A stretch of DNA of 64,000 nucleotides. It comes from Glycomyces fuscus. Its GTDB lineage: Bacteria; Actinomycetota; Actinomycetes; Streptosporangiales; Streptosporangiaceae. The DNA is taken from assembly GCA_002529455.1 (NCBI GenBank), contig NYMS01000041.1:1-64000 (forward strand), given 5' to 3'. Under the pieces are notes generated by a model, which made no database searches, was not told the DNA's origin, and was given only the letters and a program-made list of their open reading frames with translations. Made by a program: the position numbers and the translations under genes. Shown here in pieces: positions 40,516-49,356 of this stretch. Position 1 is the first letter of the stretch. The number at the start of each line of letters is the position of its first letter.

Positions 40516-41234
40516 GCATCGAGACCAGTGTCGAGGCCGACCGTCTTCACGACGAGATCAGCGGAATCACCGCGATTCTCTTCGACCTGGACGGAGTGCT
40601 GGTCGATTCCCTAGGGGCCATCAATACGTCCATGCGTTGGTGGGCCCGTTCACGAGGGCTCGACGCGGACGAGGTGGTCGCCCGTTCCCACGGCCGCCGT
40701 GACGAGGACGTGATCCGGGACTTCCTTCCCCATGTGCCGGTCGGGCCGGAGACTCAGCGCATCGAGGAGTTCGACGTGGGTGAAGCGGCTTCGGTGAAGC
40801 CGCTGCCAGGAGCCCGGAGACTCCTGGACACGCTGCATCCAGGCTCCTGGGCGGTCGTGACCTCGGGTACCCATCGCGTCGCCATGGCGCGATTGGCCGG
40901 CGCAGAGCTGCCCGAACCGTCCTGCCTTGTCACCGCGGAGTGCGTGCGCCGGGGCAAACCGTCTCCTGACGGCTACCTCATGGCGATGAAGCGGCTCGGA
41001 GCGACGCCTGAGCGCTGTCTGGTCATCGAGGACGCCCTCGCCGGTTACGCTGCCGCACGCGCGGCCGGCATGCACTGCCTCGGGGTGGGTGCGCTGATGG
41101 CCGACTGTCACGGGTTGGTCGGCCTCGTCCCCGACCTCAGCGGAACCTGGGTGTTCGAGGGGGAACACGGCCTCAGTATTCGCACGGGCCCTTCGCCCAT
41201 GAACGCGGCCCGATCGGCAACCACAGTGCTCTGA
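40512..41234 (+). CDS. HAD-superfamily phosphatase
   Basis: The 240-aa product has HAD motif I ILFDLDGVLVDS (residues 22-33), motif II VVTSGTHRVA near 116, motif III Lys in RRGKPSPDGYLMAMK near 152, and motif IV VIEDALAGYAAARAAGM near 172. It belongs to the beta-phosphoglucomutase/sugar phosphatase branch and probably removes phosphate from a sugar phosphate or a phosphorylated intermediate. It is coupled to the glycosyltransferase gene. The C-terminal 25 residues are variable. Confidence 0.85.
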   Translation: MSIETSVEADRLHDEISGITAILFDLDGVLVDSLGAINTSMRWWARSRGLDADEVVARSHGRRDEDVIRDFLPHVPVGPETQRIEEFDVGEAASVKPLPGARRLLDTLHPGSWAVVTSGTHRVAMARLAGAELPEPSCLVTAECVRRGKPSPDGYLMAMKRLGATPERCLVIEDALAGYAAARAAGMHCLGVGALMADCHGLVGLVPDLSGTWVFEGEHGLSIRTGPSPMNAARSATTVL

Positions 41235-41351
41235 TCCCGAAGTCCGTGATCAGGTGGTTCGGGTTATGGCTCATTCTGTCAGTCATCTAATCAAAGATCA
41301 GTAGCCGGGTATGCCTGGGTAGGCGTGGTTGCTCGTCCGTCCAATTGTGTC

Positions 41352-41381
41352 TTGTTCCCGAACGGTCGACCTCTGTAGTAT
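41352..41381 (+). promoter_or_regulatory. Candidate promoter of the biosynthetic operon
   Basis: TTGTTC (41352-41357) and TAGTAT (41376-41381) are separated by 18 bp, 40 bp before the acyl-AMP ligase ATG. The rest of 41235-41421 has no gene. Confidence 0.45.
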
Positions 41382-41421
41382 CAAAGGGTTTCGGGGGTGG
41401 GGTCTAGCGAGAGATAAGTTG

Positions 41422-43227
41422 ATGGATCATTTTCAGAAATCCAAGGCGGGTCACACCCTTGTCTCCTGCCTTGTGTCGTATGCGAATTCGTCTCCGAGTG
41501 CGGACGCTGTCAGCTTCGTGGCCAATCCCTTGGAGACCTCGGTAGAGAGTTTGGACTATGAGGCGCTCGATCAGAGTGCCCGTCGTGTCGCGGCCCTGCT
41601 GCAGCAGGGCCTCTCCGTAGGGGATCGCGTTCTGTTGCTCTACCCACCGGGAATGGCGTTCTTTTCAGCGTTCATCGGATGCCTGTATGCCGGGGTCGTG
41701 CCTGCGGTTGCTCCGCTGCCGGACGGTCAGCGACATCGAAGCGACCGGTTGAGCGCGATGATCCACAGTATCGGTGCATCGGCTCTGCTCACTGAGAAAT
41801 CGGCGTTGAGAGACACCGAAACGTGGATCGGCACCCACGAAGGCGCACCTCCGGTCATTATCACTGACCGGTCTGCGGATCTGCCCGCCCCCTGCGACTG
41901 GGTCGATCCGGAGGTCGGCCCTGACCACGTCGCCTTCCTGCAGTTCACATCCGGATCGACCAGCACGCCTCGTGGTGTCGTCATAAGGCACCACAACATC
42001 CTGGACAACGCCGAGCACTTCAGCCGGGTCAACGGATGCGGATCTGAGAACCGATTCGGTGGCTGGCTGCCGATGCACCATGATTTCGGCCTGCTGTCCA
42101 TGTTCCTTTTCCCCCTCTGTTACGGGGCGAGTACAGTTCACATGCCCGCCTCCGGATTCCTGCGGCGACCGCATTCCTGGTTCTATCTCATTGACCGTTT
42201 CAACCTTGATTTCTCATCGTCGCCGAATTTCGGATACGACTTGTGTGTCCGTCGTGTGACCGATGAACAGGAGAAGGGAATCGACCTCTCCCGTTGGGCA
42301 TGGGCGCTTGACGGCGCTGAACCGGTACTTCCCGCGACCCTTCGCCGTTTCAGCAAACGGTTCGAAAGAATCGGGTTCCGTGCTGAGACCCTGACAGCGG
42401 GCTACGGACTCGCGGAAGCCACGCTCATGGTGACCTGTGACGCCCAGGCGAAGGCACCCACCGTAGTGTGCGTCGATGCTGCACGCCTCGAAAAGGGCGA
42501 GTTCCACCCGGCTCCGGTGAGCGAGTCCGGACGGGAGATCGTGCGCTGCGGTGACGTTGACGTCCCGGGTTCGAACACTCGCCTGCTGATCGTGGATCCG
42601 GACACCCGTGATGTTTTGCCCAGCAACACCGTAGGCGAGGTTTGGATCAGTGGCTCTAGCGTGGCTCACGGGTACTGGAACCGGCCCGAGGACACCGAGA
42701 AGGCCTTCAACGCGGTGACGTCTGATGGACAGAGTGGGTTCCTCCGTACCGGCGACCTTGCTGCGGTCGACGACGGAGGCCTCTACATAACCGGCCGGAT
42801 GAAGGAAGTCCTCATTTATCACGGTCGCAACATCTATCCCCAGGACATTGAGGCTGCAGTTCGTTCGGCGGACACGCGCCTGGAGCACGGTATCGGTGCT
42901 GCCTTCACAGTGCACGGCGACGACAGCAAGGAGGAAATAGCGGTCGTCCACGAGGTGCAGCCCCGGGGTGCGGATGCAGACCAACTCGAAGAGATACTCA
43001 CCCGCATCCATCGAAATGTCTCGCGGGAGTTCGGTGTAGCACTGGGAGCCGTGGTTCTCGTACGCCGTGGCGGAGTCAAACGCACCACGAGTGGCAAGAT
43101 CCAGCGTCTAAAGATGCGCTCGGCCTTCCTCGAGCAGGACCTCAAAACGGTGCACGCACGGATCTCGCCCGCACTGAGCGACAGCGTTCCCCGCCTTGCG
43201 AACCGCACCCAGGAGGGCGGCCGATGA
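41422..43227 (+). CDS. Fatty acyl-AMP ligase (FAAL)
   Basis: The 601-aa adenylating enzyme is predicted to activate a fatty acid with ATP and load it on an acyl carrier protein. The A3 loop is FTSGSTSTPRG near residue 174, then GWLPMHHDFGLLSMFLFPL, a FAAL signature. A5 is AGYGLAEATLMVT near 326, A7 FLRTGDLA near 441, and GRMKEVLIYHGRNIYPQDIE follows, as in FAAL proteins. The C-terminal catalytic Lys region is TTSGKIQRLK near 555. The G-L-A-E-A-T-L pattern and HGRNIYPQDIE favour FAAL rather than CoA ligase. ATG 41422 is preferred to 41329, since family similarity begins at this point. The stop overlaps the next gene by 4 bp. Confidence 0.88.
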   Translation: MDHFQKSKAGHTLVSCLVSYANSSPSADAVSFVANPLETSVESLDYEALDQSARRVAALLQQGLSVGDRVLLLYPPGMAFFSAFIGCLYAGVVPAVAPLPDGQRHRSDRLSAMIHSIGASALLTEKSALRDTETWIGTHEGAPPVIITDRSADLPAPCDWVDPEVGPDHVAFLQFTSGSTSTPRGVVIRHHNILDNAEHFSRVNGCGSENRFGGWLPMHHDFGLLSMFLFPLCYGASTVHMPASGFLRRPHSWFYLIDRFNLDFSSSPNFGYDLCVRRVTDEQEKGIDLSRWAWALDGAEPVLPATLRRFSKRFERIGFRAETLTAGYGLAEATLMVTCDAQAKAPTVVCVDAARLEKGEFHPAPVSESGREIVRCGDVDVPGSNTRLLIVDPDTRDVLPSNTVGEVWISGSSVAHGYWNRPEDTEKAFNAVTSDGQSGFLRTGDLAAVDDGGLYITGRMKEVLIYHGRNIYPQDIEAAVRSADTRLEHGIGAAFTVHGDDSKEEIAVVHEVQPRGADADQLEEILTRIHRNVSREFGVALGAVVLVRRGGVKRTTSGKIQRLKMRSAFLEQDLKTVHARISPALSDSVPRLANRTQEGGR

Positions 43228-44990
43228 GCGGTACCGCGCAGTCCGAATCGTCAACGGTCCCAGGCGCCACCACGACGATACAGGCTTTGACACCGTCGGC
43301 GCTGGCCGAACACCTAGACCGTTCCGAGCATTTCACCGAGCCCGTCCAGGCGTGTCTGGACGAGGCCGAGGCGTTCCCGGGCGCGGCCTGCCGTGAGCTC
43401 GACCGGATCGGTGTACCCCGGTACTACGTGCCCACGGCCCTGGGCGGATGCCTGGATGACTACACCAACCTGCTCCGCGTGGTCCGTGCCGTCTCCCGCC
43501 GGGACCTGACAGTGGCGATCGCCCATGTGAAGACCTTCCTGGGCGGGGCGACAAGCTGGGTCGCGGTCGAGGAATCCCCCCTGGGCCGAACCGAGGAGCT
43601 GGCCCGCGGGCTGGCCGACCGGATCAACGGAGGCGCTGTGGTCGCCTGGGGACTCACTGAACCGGGCCGGGGAAGTGATTTGCGTTCCGCAGAGACGGTC
43701 GCTGTGCGTACGCCTGACGGATATCGCCTGGACGGGCGCAAGTGGCCGGTCAACAATGCCACTCGGAGCGACCTGATATGCGCTCTGGCCCGTACCGGAG
43801 CCGGGAGTGGAACCCGGGACTTCACACTTCTGCTGGTCGACAAGGATGAGTTGGTCCCGGGAAGCTATGACCATCTCCCCAAGGCTCGAACCCTTGGGAT
43901 TCGCGGCGCGGACATCAGCGGAATCACCTTCAACGCTGCCATGGTGCCAGAAGAGAACACAGTAGGTGAACCGGGTTCGGGGTTCGAATTGGTTCTCAAG
44001 GCGTTCCAGCTCACACGTACGATCTGCGCGGGTCTGTCCCTGGGCGCCGCGGATCATGCACTCGAAGTGACCTGGCACTTCGTGCGCCATCGTCATCTTT
44101 ACGGCAAGGCGCTGAGAGGGCTCCCGCACGCACGCGCCAAATTCGGTGAACTGTTCGCCGCCTATCACGTTGCTGAGGCGCTGTCGATGGCCGCTGGTCG
44201 TGCTGTGCGCGCTCTGCCGGAGGAGATGAGCGTCTACTCGGCTGTGGTCAAGGCACTGGTGCCTGAGCTCATTGATGAGATGATCGTCGGTTGCGGGGAG
44301 CTGCTCGGGTCTCGTGCCTTTCTGCGAGGCGAACTGCGGTCAGGGAGTTTTCAGAAGCTGGAACGGGATCACCGGATCGTCGGTATCTTCGACGGAAATC
44401 GCTATGTCAACCGCCAGTCGCTGATCCGTCAGTTCTCCAAGCTGGGCATGTGCTGGCAGGAAGGCGAGTTCCAGGAGGAGGGACTGCGATCCGTCGTGGA
44501 TCCGCACGCCCCCCTGCCTGGGAAGGGCCGTCTCCGCTTGTTTTCGCGGACCGGGTGCAGTCTTCTTCAGTCCATGCCGTGCGCGGTGGAGGAATTGCGT
44601 GCCACGGGAGTATCCCAGGACACTGTTCGGTCAGCCCAGCGAGTCCTGGACCTGTGCGACCAAATGCAGGCGCGCCTGCCTACCTACGACACGCGGACCG
44701 CACGAATCGATGCGGAGCTGTTCGAGACGTCCAGATCCTACGAACTCTGCGTCGCGGCCTCGTCCGTGCTCCACGCGTTTCTCGCCCGCGCGAATCTAAG
44801 ACGGACGGTGACCGAATTCGACGAGTTGTCCTTGCAGGCAGCTCTGTTGTTCATCACGTCTCGGTTGGGTGGAGGACCAACAGAGAAGGCCAACGGAGTA
44901 TTCAGCGCCGTCGCCGAAGCTCTGGAGGTCCACCTCGACCAGACGCTCAGGCTGCCCAGCCTCATGGATGGAGAGGAGCTCTGCCGATGA
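43224..44990 (+). CDS. Long acyl-CoA-dehydrogenase-like flavoprotein 1
   Basis: The 588-aa product has an N-terminal acyl-CoA dehydrogenase (ACAD) fold of about 400 residues (TEPGRGSDL FAD loop near 150; LGIRGADISGITF near 225; FVRHRHLYGKALRGL near 287) and an extra 190-residue helical tail. At the position of the catalytic Glu (usually in YEG) it has Asp390 (FDGNRYVN). Similar long ACAD-like pairs encoded next to an acyl ligase are known to me from the ramoplanin and enduracidin clusters, where they install the conjugated double bonds of the acyl chain. It probably desaturates an acyl-ACP. Overlapping stops and starts link it to both neighbours. Confidence 0.8.
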   Translation: MSGTAQSESSTVPGATTTIQALTPSALAEHLDRSEHFTEPVQACLDEAEAFPGAACRELDRIGVPRYYVPTALGGCLDDYTNLLRVVRAVSRRDLTVAIAHVKTFLGGATSWVAVEESPLGRTEELARGLADRINGGAVVAWGLTEPGRGSDLRSAETVAVRTPDGYRLDGRKWPVNNATRSDLICALARTGAGSGTRDFTLLLVDKDELVPGSYDHLPKARTLGIRGADISGITFNAAMVPEENTVGEPGSGFELVLKAFQLTRTICAGLSLGAADHALEVTWHFVRHRHLYGKALRGLPHARAKFGELFAAYHVAEALSMAAGRAVRALPEEMSVYSAVVKALVPELIDEMIVGCGELLGSRAFLRGELRSGSFQKLERDHRIVGIFDGNRYVNRQSLIRQFSKLGMCWQEGEFQEEGLRSVVDPHAPLPGKGRLRLFSRTGCSLLQSMPCAVEELRATGVSQDTVRSAQRVLDLCDQMQARLPTYDTRTARIDAELFETSRSYELCVAASSVLHAFLARANLRRTVTEFDELSLQAALLFITSRLGGGPTEKANGVFSAVAEALEVHLDQTLRLPSLMDGEELCR

Positions 44991-46702
44991 AGGCACTCGG
45001 AACGGCTGAGAGAATTGATGCTCTGGAGCGCCTTCTCGGGAACCCGGATGACACCGGAAATCCCCTGGGCTACCGGCCCATCCTGGAAGCCGATGAGGCC
45101 GATCAGATGTTTGACGCCGGTGAACGCGCTCTGGACGACTTCGAGTTCAACGCAGAAGTCGTACCGGCCGAGTACGGTGGAAGGCTGCTCGGGCTGGACA
45201 CGTACATCAACATGATGCGGGTCATCTACCGGCGTGACCCCTCACTGGGACTCGGGTACGGGTTCAGTTCGTTCATCGCCGGCGTGAACATCTGGTCGGC
45301 CGGCGACGACGAGCAGCGCCGCACGGCGGCCTCGTTGCTTCTGAACAATCAGCGAATCGCGGCCGCCTACCACGAACTCGCCCACGGCAATGACTTCGCT
45401 GGCACCGATTGTGCTGCGACGCGGGACGCCTCCGGGCTCCTGCGCCTGTCAGGCCGCAAGGAAGTGGTGTGCAACATCCGTCGTGCGAGGGCCTTGGTGA
45501 TACTGGTCCGTACCGCTGAGGGCGGAGGCAGCCGAAGCCATTCGCAGATTCTCATCGACAAAGCGGAGCTTCCCTCCGACACGCTCGTCGATCTGCCGCG
45601 GTGGCCGAGTGTGGGCGTGCGGGGTGTGCAGCTGGGCGGGATGGAGTTTCGTGACTGTCCCATCCCCGATTCCGCCCTGCTGGGAACCGAAGGCCAGGGT
45701 ACCGAGACAGCGCTGCGATCCTTCCAGCTCACACGCATCGCTCTGCCCGGCATGCTGTGCGGCGTCCTGGACTCGGGCCTGCGCCTGGCCCAAACCCTCG
45801 CCGTCGAGCGCGAACTCTACGGTGAGCCCATCTCGGCGCTGCCCGCCGTCCGGGCACAGTTGGCGGACGCCTTCGTGGACCTGTTGATCAGTGATTGCTG
45901 CACGACGGTGGCCGCACGAGGTGTACACCTGTTGACAGAGCAGTCGAGCATTCATGCCTCTGCGGTGAAGTACCAGGTCTCGGGGCACCTGCTGAGGGCG
46001 ATGGACAGCCTGTCCGCGGTGCTCGGAGCGAGCTCCTACCTGCGTGACGGTCGGTACGGCGTTTTCCAGAAGTTGTTGCGAGACCTCAAGTTGGCGGGAT
46101 TCGGACACGCGTCACGTGTTGCCTGCCTGGTCACGATGCTGCCGCAGATGCCTGTGCTTGCCCGTCGCGGATGGACGGACGGCCCCGAGGCGCCGGCGGA
46201 GGTGTTTCGTCCGGATGTTGAGCTGGGTTCGCTGCCCTTCCATCGGCTGAGTCTGTCCGGTCGGGGCAAGGACAGCCTCCTGACGGCCCTGATCGCCGGG
46301 ATCGATCGTGTGACGGCCGATGGTAGGGCGGAGGGAACCGAGGCGAGCGCTCTGCGCACGCTCTTCGCTCAGCTGCGTGACGAGTCGGAGAACCTCCGCC
46401 GAGCCTGCGCGGAACTGCACCCGACGGACATCGGGGTGGACGCCGCGCCAGAAGTCCTCCGACTCCCGGCACGGTACGCGGCCCTGTTGGCGGCGTCGTC
46501 CTGCATCAACGTTTGGCAAGAGTATGGGGCCCAGGGTGATCCCGCCTGGTTGATCGCCGCGCTTCACCGCCTGAGCAGGAGCCTGGGTTACGCCGGGATC
46601 GACGACATCAGTCCGATGCGCGAACGCTTGTACTCCCAACTGGCCGAGCGGTACGCGGCCCACGAATCCTTCGACCTGTCACGGCGCCCCCTTCCGTCTT
46701 GA
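44987..46702 (+). CDS. Long acyl-CoA-dehydrogenase-like flavoprotein 2
   Basis: The 571-aa paralogue-like partner of the preceding gene has an ACAD core (ALDDFEFNAEVVPAEYGGRLLGLDTY, ELAHGNDFAGTDC in the FAD region, FQLTRIALPGMLCGVLDSGLRLA, ERELYGEPISALPAVRAQLADAF) followed by a 180-residue helical tail. Where the catalytic base is expected the sequence is KLAGFGHASR (G373/H374), with no Glu. So it either uses another base or acts as a non-catalytic or alternative partner of flavoprotein 1. ATG 44987 overlaps the preceding stop; the long upstream frame runs through that gene and is not used. Confidence 0.78.
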   Translation: MKALGTAERIDALERLLGNPDDTGNPLGYRPILEADEADQMFDAGERALDDFEFNAEVVPAEYGGRLLGLDTYINMMRVIYRRDPSLGLGYGFSSFIAGVNIWSAGDDEQRRTAASLLLNNQRIAAAYHELAHGNDFAGTDCAATRDASGLLRLSGRKEVVCNIRRARALVILVRTAEGGGSRSHSQILIDKAELPSDTLVDLPRWPSVGVRGVQLGGMEFRDCPIPDSALLGTEGQGTETALRSFQLTRIALPGMLCGVLDSGLRLAQTLAVERELYGEPISALPAVRAQLADAFVDLLISDCCTTVAARGVHLLTEQSSIHASAVKYQVSGHLLRAMDSLSAVLGASSYLRDGRYGVFQKLLRDLKLAGFGHASRVACLVTMLPQMPVLARRGWTDGPEAPAEVFRPDVELGSLPFHRLSLSGRGKDSLLTALIAGIDRVTADGRAEGTEASALRTLFAQLRDESENLRRACAELHPTDIGVDAAPEVLRLPARYAALLAASSCINVWQEYGAQGDPAWLIAALHRLSRSLGYAGIDDISPMRERLYSQLAERYAAHESFDLSRRPLPS

Positions 46703-46737
46703 CCTCAGTCAAACGTCATTTATCGAGGAGAGACCGA

Positions 46738-47028
46738 ATGTCCGAAGTCAAAAAAGAGGTTTCCACCGACGATCTGAAGCAGTGGCTCACTCGGCAGGTG
46801 GCCACATATCTGAACAGAGATCCAGAGCAAATCGATCAGCACACGTTGTTCACAGACCACGGGCTGGATTCCGTTTACGCCCTGACCTTCTGTGCCGATA
46901 TCGAGGACTTCCTGGGAATCACTGTGGCGGACACGGTTCTTTGGGACTACACGACTATCCACGACTTGGCCGCCCACCTGACCGAACTCCTCTCGGGCGG
47001 CGGCAGACAGGCTGCGGCCTCAGTATGA
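46738..47028 (+). CDS. Acyl carrier protein 1
   Basis: The 96-aa product is a free-standing carrier protein with the phosphopantetheine site DHGLDSVYAL, Ser45. The flanking helices (LKQWLTRQVATYLNRDPEQI, DLAAHLTELL) fit the four-helix fold. ATG 46738 follows GAGGAGAGA. Its position directly after the FAAL and two ACAD genes suggests that it holds the fatty acyl chain during desaturation. The stop overlaps the KASIII-like start. Confidence 0.88.
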   Translation: MSEVKKEVSTDDLKQWLTRQVATYLNRDPEQIDQHTLFTDHGLDSVYALTFCADIEDFLGITVADTVLWDYTTIHDLAAHLTELLSGGGRQAAASV

Positions 47029-47960
47029 CTGCGATCGAAGCGGTATCCGCATATCTGCCGCCCGAGACGGTGTCGATCGACGACATCGGAGAGAGGATCG
47101 GCCAGACCCCACGCCAGCTGCGCCTCTACAAACGGTTCCACGGGCTTTCGGAGGTTCGCTACAGCCCGGAGCGATCGCTGGCCGGGCTCCTTGTCTCGGC
47201 GGTGAGCGGGATGGAAGCCCTGGCCGGGCGGGAACACCAGGTGCGTTATCTCATCCACGCACGGACCCTGCAGAACGTCTCCCCCTATCCTGTCAACCCT
47301 CTGCACGAGGTGCGCCGGGCACTCGGACTGGAACACGCATCGGCATTCACCGTGACCGAGCACGCCTGCGCGAGCGGGCTGCTCGCGGTCGACCTCGTCG
47401 GGCGGTTGCTGCGAGCGGATGGCGACCGAGAGGCTCTCGGGGTGGTACTCGCCGGAGAAAAAGCCTTTACTCGCTTGGCCCAGCATATTCCGGACACCAC
47501 GTACATGGGGGAGGGCGTAGCGGCGGTCCTCGTGCGGGCCGGTGGAGCCGGCGGCGACAACCTACTCAGCTATGCTTCCCGAACCCACGGCGAGTTCGCA
47601 GCCGGCCTGTGGATGGATTCTGAGCTGACCGGAAGTTTCCAGAAGATCTACGAAGAAACCCTGGCCGAAGTGGTCATGGAGGCGGTGAGCGAGGCCGGGA
47701 TCGATCTGTGTCAGCTGCGGATAATCCTGCCGCACAATGTCAACAAATATTCTTGGAAGCGGCTTTGTAAAAGGATAGGGTATCCGGCTTCACAGGCCTT
47801 CCTTGATAATGTCCACCAGATTGGACACTGCTTCTGCGCGGACTCCTTCATAAACTATCGATCAGCTGTTGACTGCGGATCCATCGAACCGGGGGACTAC
47901 TACCTGATGGCGGCAGTCGGCCTGGGGGCGACATTCTCGGCCATGGTTTTCCAGCACTGA
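47025..47960 (+). CDS. KASIII-like enzyme with altered active site (Cys-His-His)
   Basis: The 311-aa thiolase-fold product has Cys115 in EHACASGLLA and His237 in LPHNVNKYSW at the FabH positions. The third residue, normally Asn in GNTSAAS, is His268 in QIGHCFCADSF. FabH-like proteins with non-Asn third residues often catalyse acyl transfer or unusual condensations (for example the CerJ and PqsC types). It may elongate or release the chain together with the degenerate KAS-like protein encoded at 50933. ATG 47025 overlaps the ACP stop. The frame upstream of it belongs to another gene. Confidence 0.8.
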   Translation: MTAIEAVSAYLPPETVSIDDIGERIGQTPRQLRLYKRFHGLSEVRYSPERSLAGLLVSAVSGMEALAGREHQVRYLIHARTLQNVSPYPVNPLHEVRRALGLEHASAFTVTEHACASGLLAVDLVGRLLRADGDREALGVVLAGEKAFTRLAQHIPDTTYMGEGVAAVLVRAGGAGGDNLLSYASRTHGEFAAGLWMDSELTGSFQKIYEETLAEVVMEAVSEAGIDLCQLRIILPHNVNKYSWKRLCKRIGYPASQAFLDNVHQIGHCFCADSFINYRSAVDCGSIEPGDYYLMAAVGLGATFSAMVFQH

Positions 47961-47979
47961 GAGGATATGATTTTTCGCA

Positions 47980-49356
47980 ATGTCAACATTCGCAGAGAGA
48001 TTGAAATGCGCTCTTGCTGATGACGCTGATTCCACATTCGTTTTCCTTGGAAATATCGAGGTGGAGGAGCAGTGGGCGCTCGGCGAGCCCGGGCTGCCGA
48101 CCATCTCGTCACAGGGGGCAAGAACGGTAACTCATCGGATGGACGAGTTCGCCCTTCTGCTCGGAGGGCCGACCGACCACGTTCTTCTCAAGACGGCGCC
48201 GGACTCAAATTTCCACGCTTACCTGGTCGACTTCGGGATCGCCTTGCCACAGGCGCACGCGGTGGGTGCCCAGCAGCCCGGAAGGACGGTGACGAAGGAC
48301 ATCCTCGAGGATCCGGGCACGCTCGCCTTCCTGAGGGACCTGGGACAGAAGGGGGCCTATCTGGCTCCGCATGGTGTGTCCGATCTGGAGCAGGAAGTGG
48401 CGGAACGGTGTGGGCTCCGTCTTGCCACGAGTCCGGCCGACCTGTGCAAGCGGGTCAACAGCAAGATCTTCAGCCGCAGACTCGCGGACCGGCTGGGTAT
48501 TCGCCAGCCCGTGGGGATGGTGTCCGAGTCCCCGGAGGAACTCTCGGAGGCCGTGGAGTTCGCCAAGGGTGTGTTGAATGATGGCCGGAAGATAGTCGCC
48601 AAGGATGCGTTCGGGGTATCTGGTAAAGGCGTGATGGTGGTGGATGACCAACGCCGGCTTGAATGGCTTGAACGCACCGCAGTGCGATCCTACAGTCGTA
48701 GCGGAAAGACAGGGATGATCCTGGAGGAATGGATATCCAAGGTCAAGGACCTGAACTATCAGGTGCTGGTCGCGAAAGACGGATCGGTTGAGTTCGATTT
48801 CGTCAAGGAGGCCATAACCGAGAACGGTGTTCATAAGGGTCACCGCATACCGGCCGGTCTCACGAGCGCCCAAGAGGCCGAGGTTCGAAGTGCGGGACTG
48901 GCGATCGGCAAAGCCTTGGCCGAAGAAGGCTACAGAGGGGTCGTGGGGATTGACGCGCTTGTTGGTACCGACGAGAAGGTCTACCCGCTCACTGAGATCA
49001 ACGCCCGCTACAACATGTCGACCTACCAGGCCAAGTTGCAGGAGGCCTTCATGCAGAAGCACAGCTGTGCTGAAGCTCGGCAGTATCCCCTGCGCCTCAA
49101 CGCTCGGCTTCCGTTCGCGGTCCTGCGCAAGGAACTTGGGCAGCTGATGGTCAGTTCGCCAGGTGACGCGGGAATCATCATCAACAATTTCGCCACGGTC
49201 AACGCGGTCGGAGAGCCGCCGAAGGGACAGAAGCACTTCGACGGGCGGATGTACGCCTTTTTGGTCGGCCAGGACATGGAGTCGATCGCGGAACTGGACA
49301 ATCGACTGGTTCGAAAACTTGCCGCCATCGAAAAAGGAGAGACGAGCCAGGCATGA
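47980..49356 (+). CDS. ATP-grasp ligase, BtrJ-like amino acid-ACP ligase
   Basis: The 458-aa product has an ATP-grasp fold: CKRVNSKIFSRRLADRLGI (residues 150-170), KIVAKDAFGVSGKGVMVV (about 205), MILEEWI near 247, and the metal-binding VVGIDALVGTDEKVYPLTEINARYNMS near 322-348. Its position next to a BtrK-like decarboxylase and an ACP gene matches the butirosin trio BtrJ/BtrK/BtrI, in which BtrJ attaches the gamma-carboxyl of L-glutamate to the carrier protein using ATP. I infer the same reaction on ACP 2. Substrate could be another amino acid. The stop overlaps the next ATG. Confidence 0.78.
   Translation: MSTFAERLKCALADDADSTFVFLGNIEVEEQWALGEPGLPTISSQGARTVTHRMDEFALLLGGPTDHVLLKTAPDSNFHAYLVDFGIALPQAHAVGAQQPGRTVTKDILEDPGTLAFLRDLGQKGAYLAPHGVSDLEQEVAERCGLRLATSPADLCKRVNSKIFSRRLADRLGIRQPVGMVSESPEELSEAVEFAKGVLNDGRKIVAKDAFGVSGKGVMVVDDQRRLEWLERTAVRSYSRSGKTGMILEEWISKVKDLNYQVLVAKDGSVEFDFVKEAITENGVHKGHRIPAGLTSAQEAEVRSAGLAIGKALAEEGYRGVVGIDALVGTDEKVYPLTEINARYNMSTYQAKLQEAFMQKHSCAEARQYPLRLNARLPFAVLRKELGQLMVSSPGDAGIIINNFATVNAVGEPPKGQKHFDGRMYAFLVGQDMESIAELDNRLVRKLAAIEKGETSQA

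Noticed and set aside
44291..44986. Extended upstream start for flavoprotein 2 (803 codons)
   Set aside because: The extra 232 codons lie inside the preceding gene in another frame and are Arg/Ser-rich; ATG 44987 overlaps the preceding stop.
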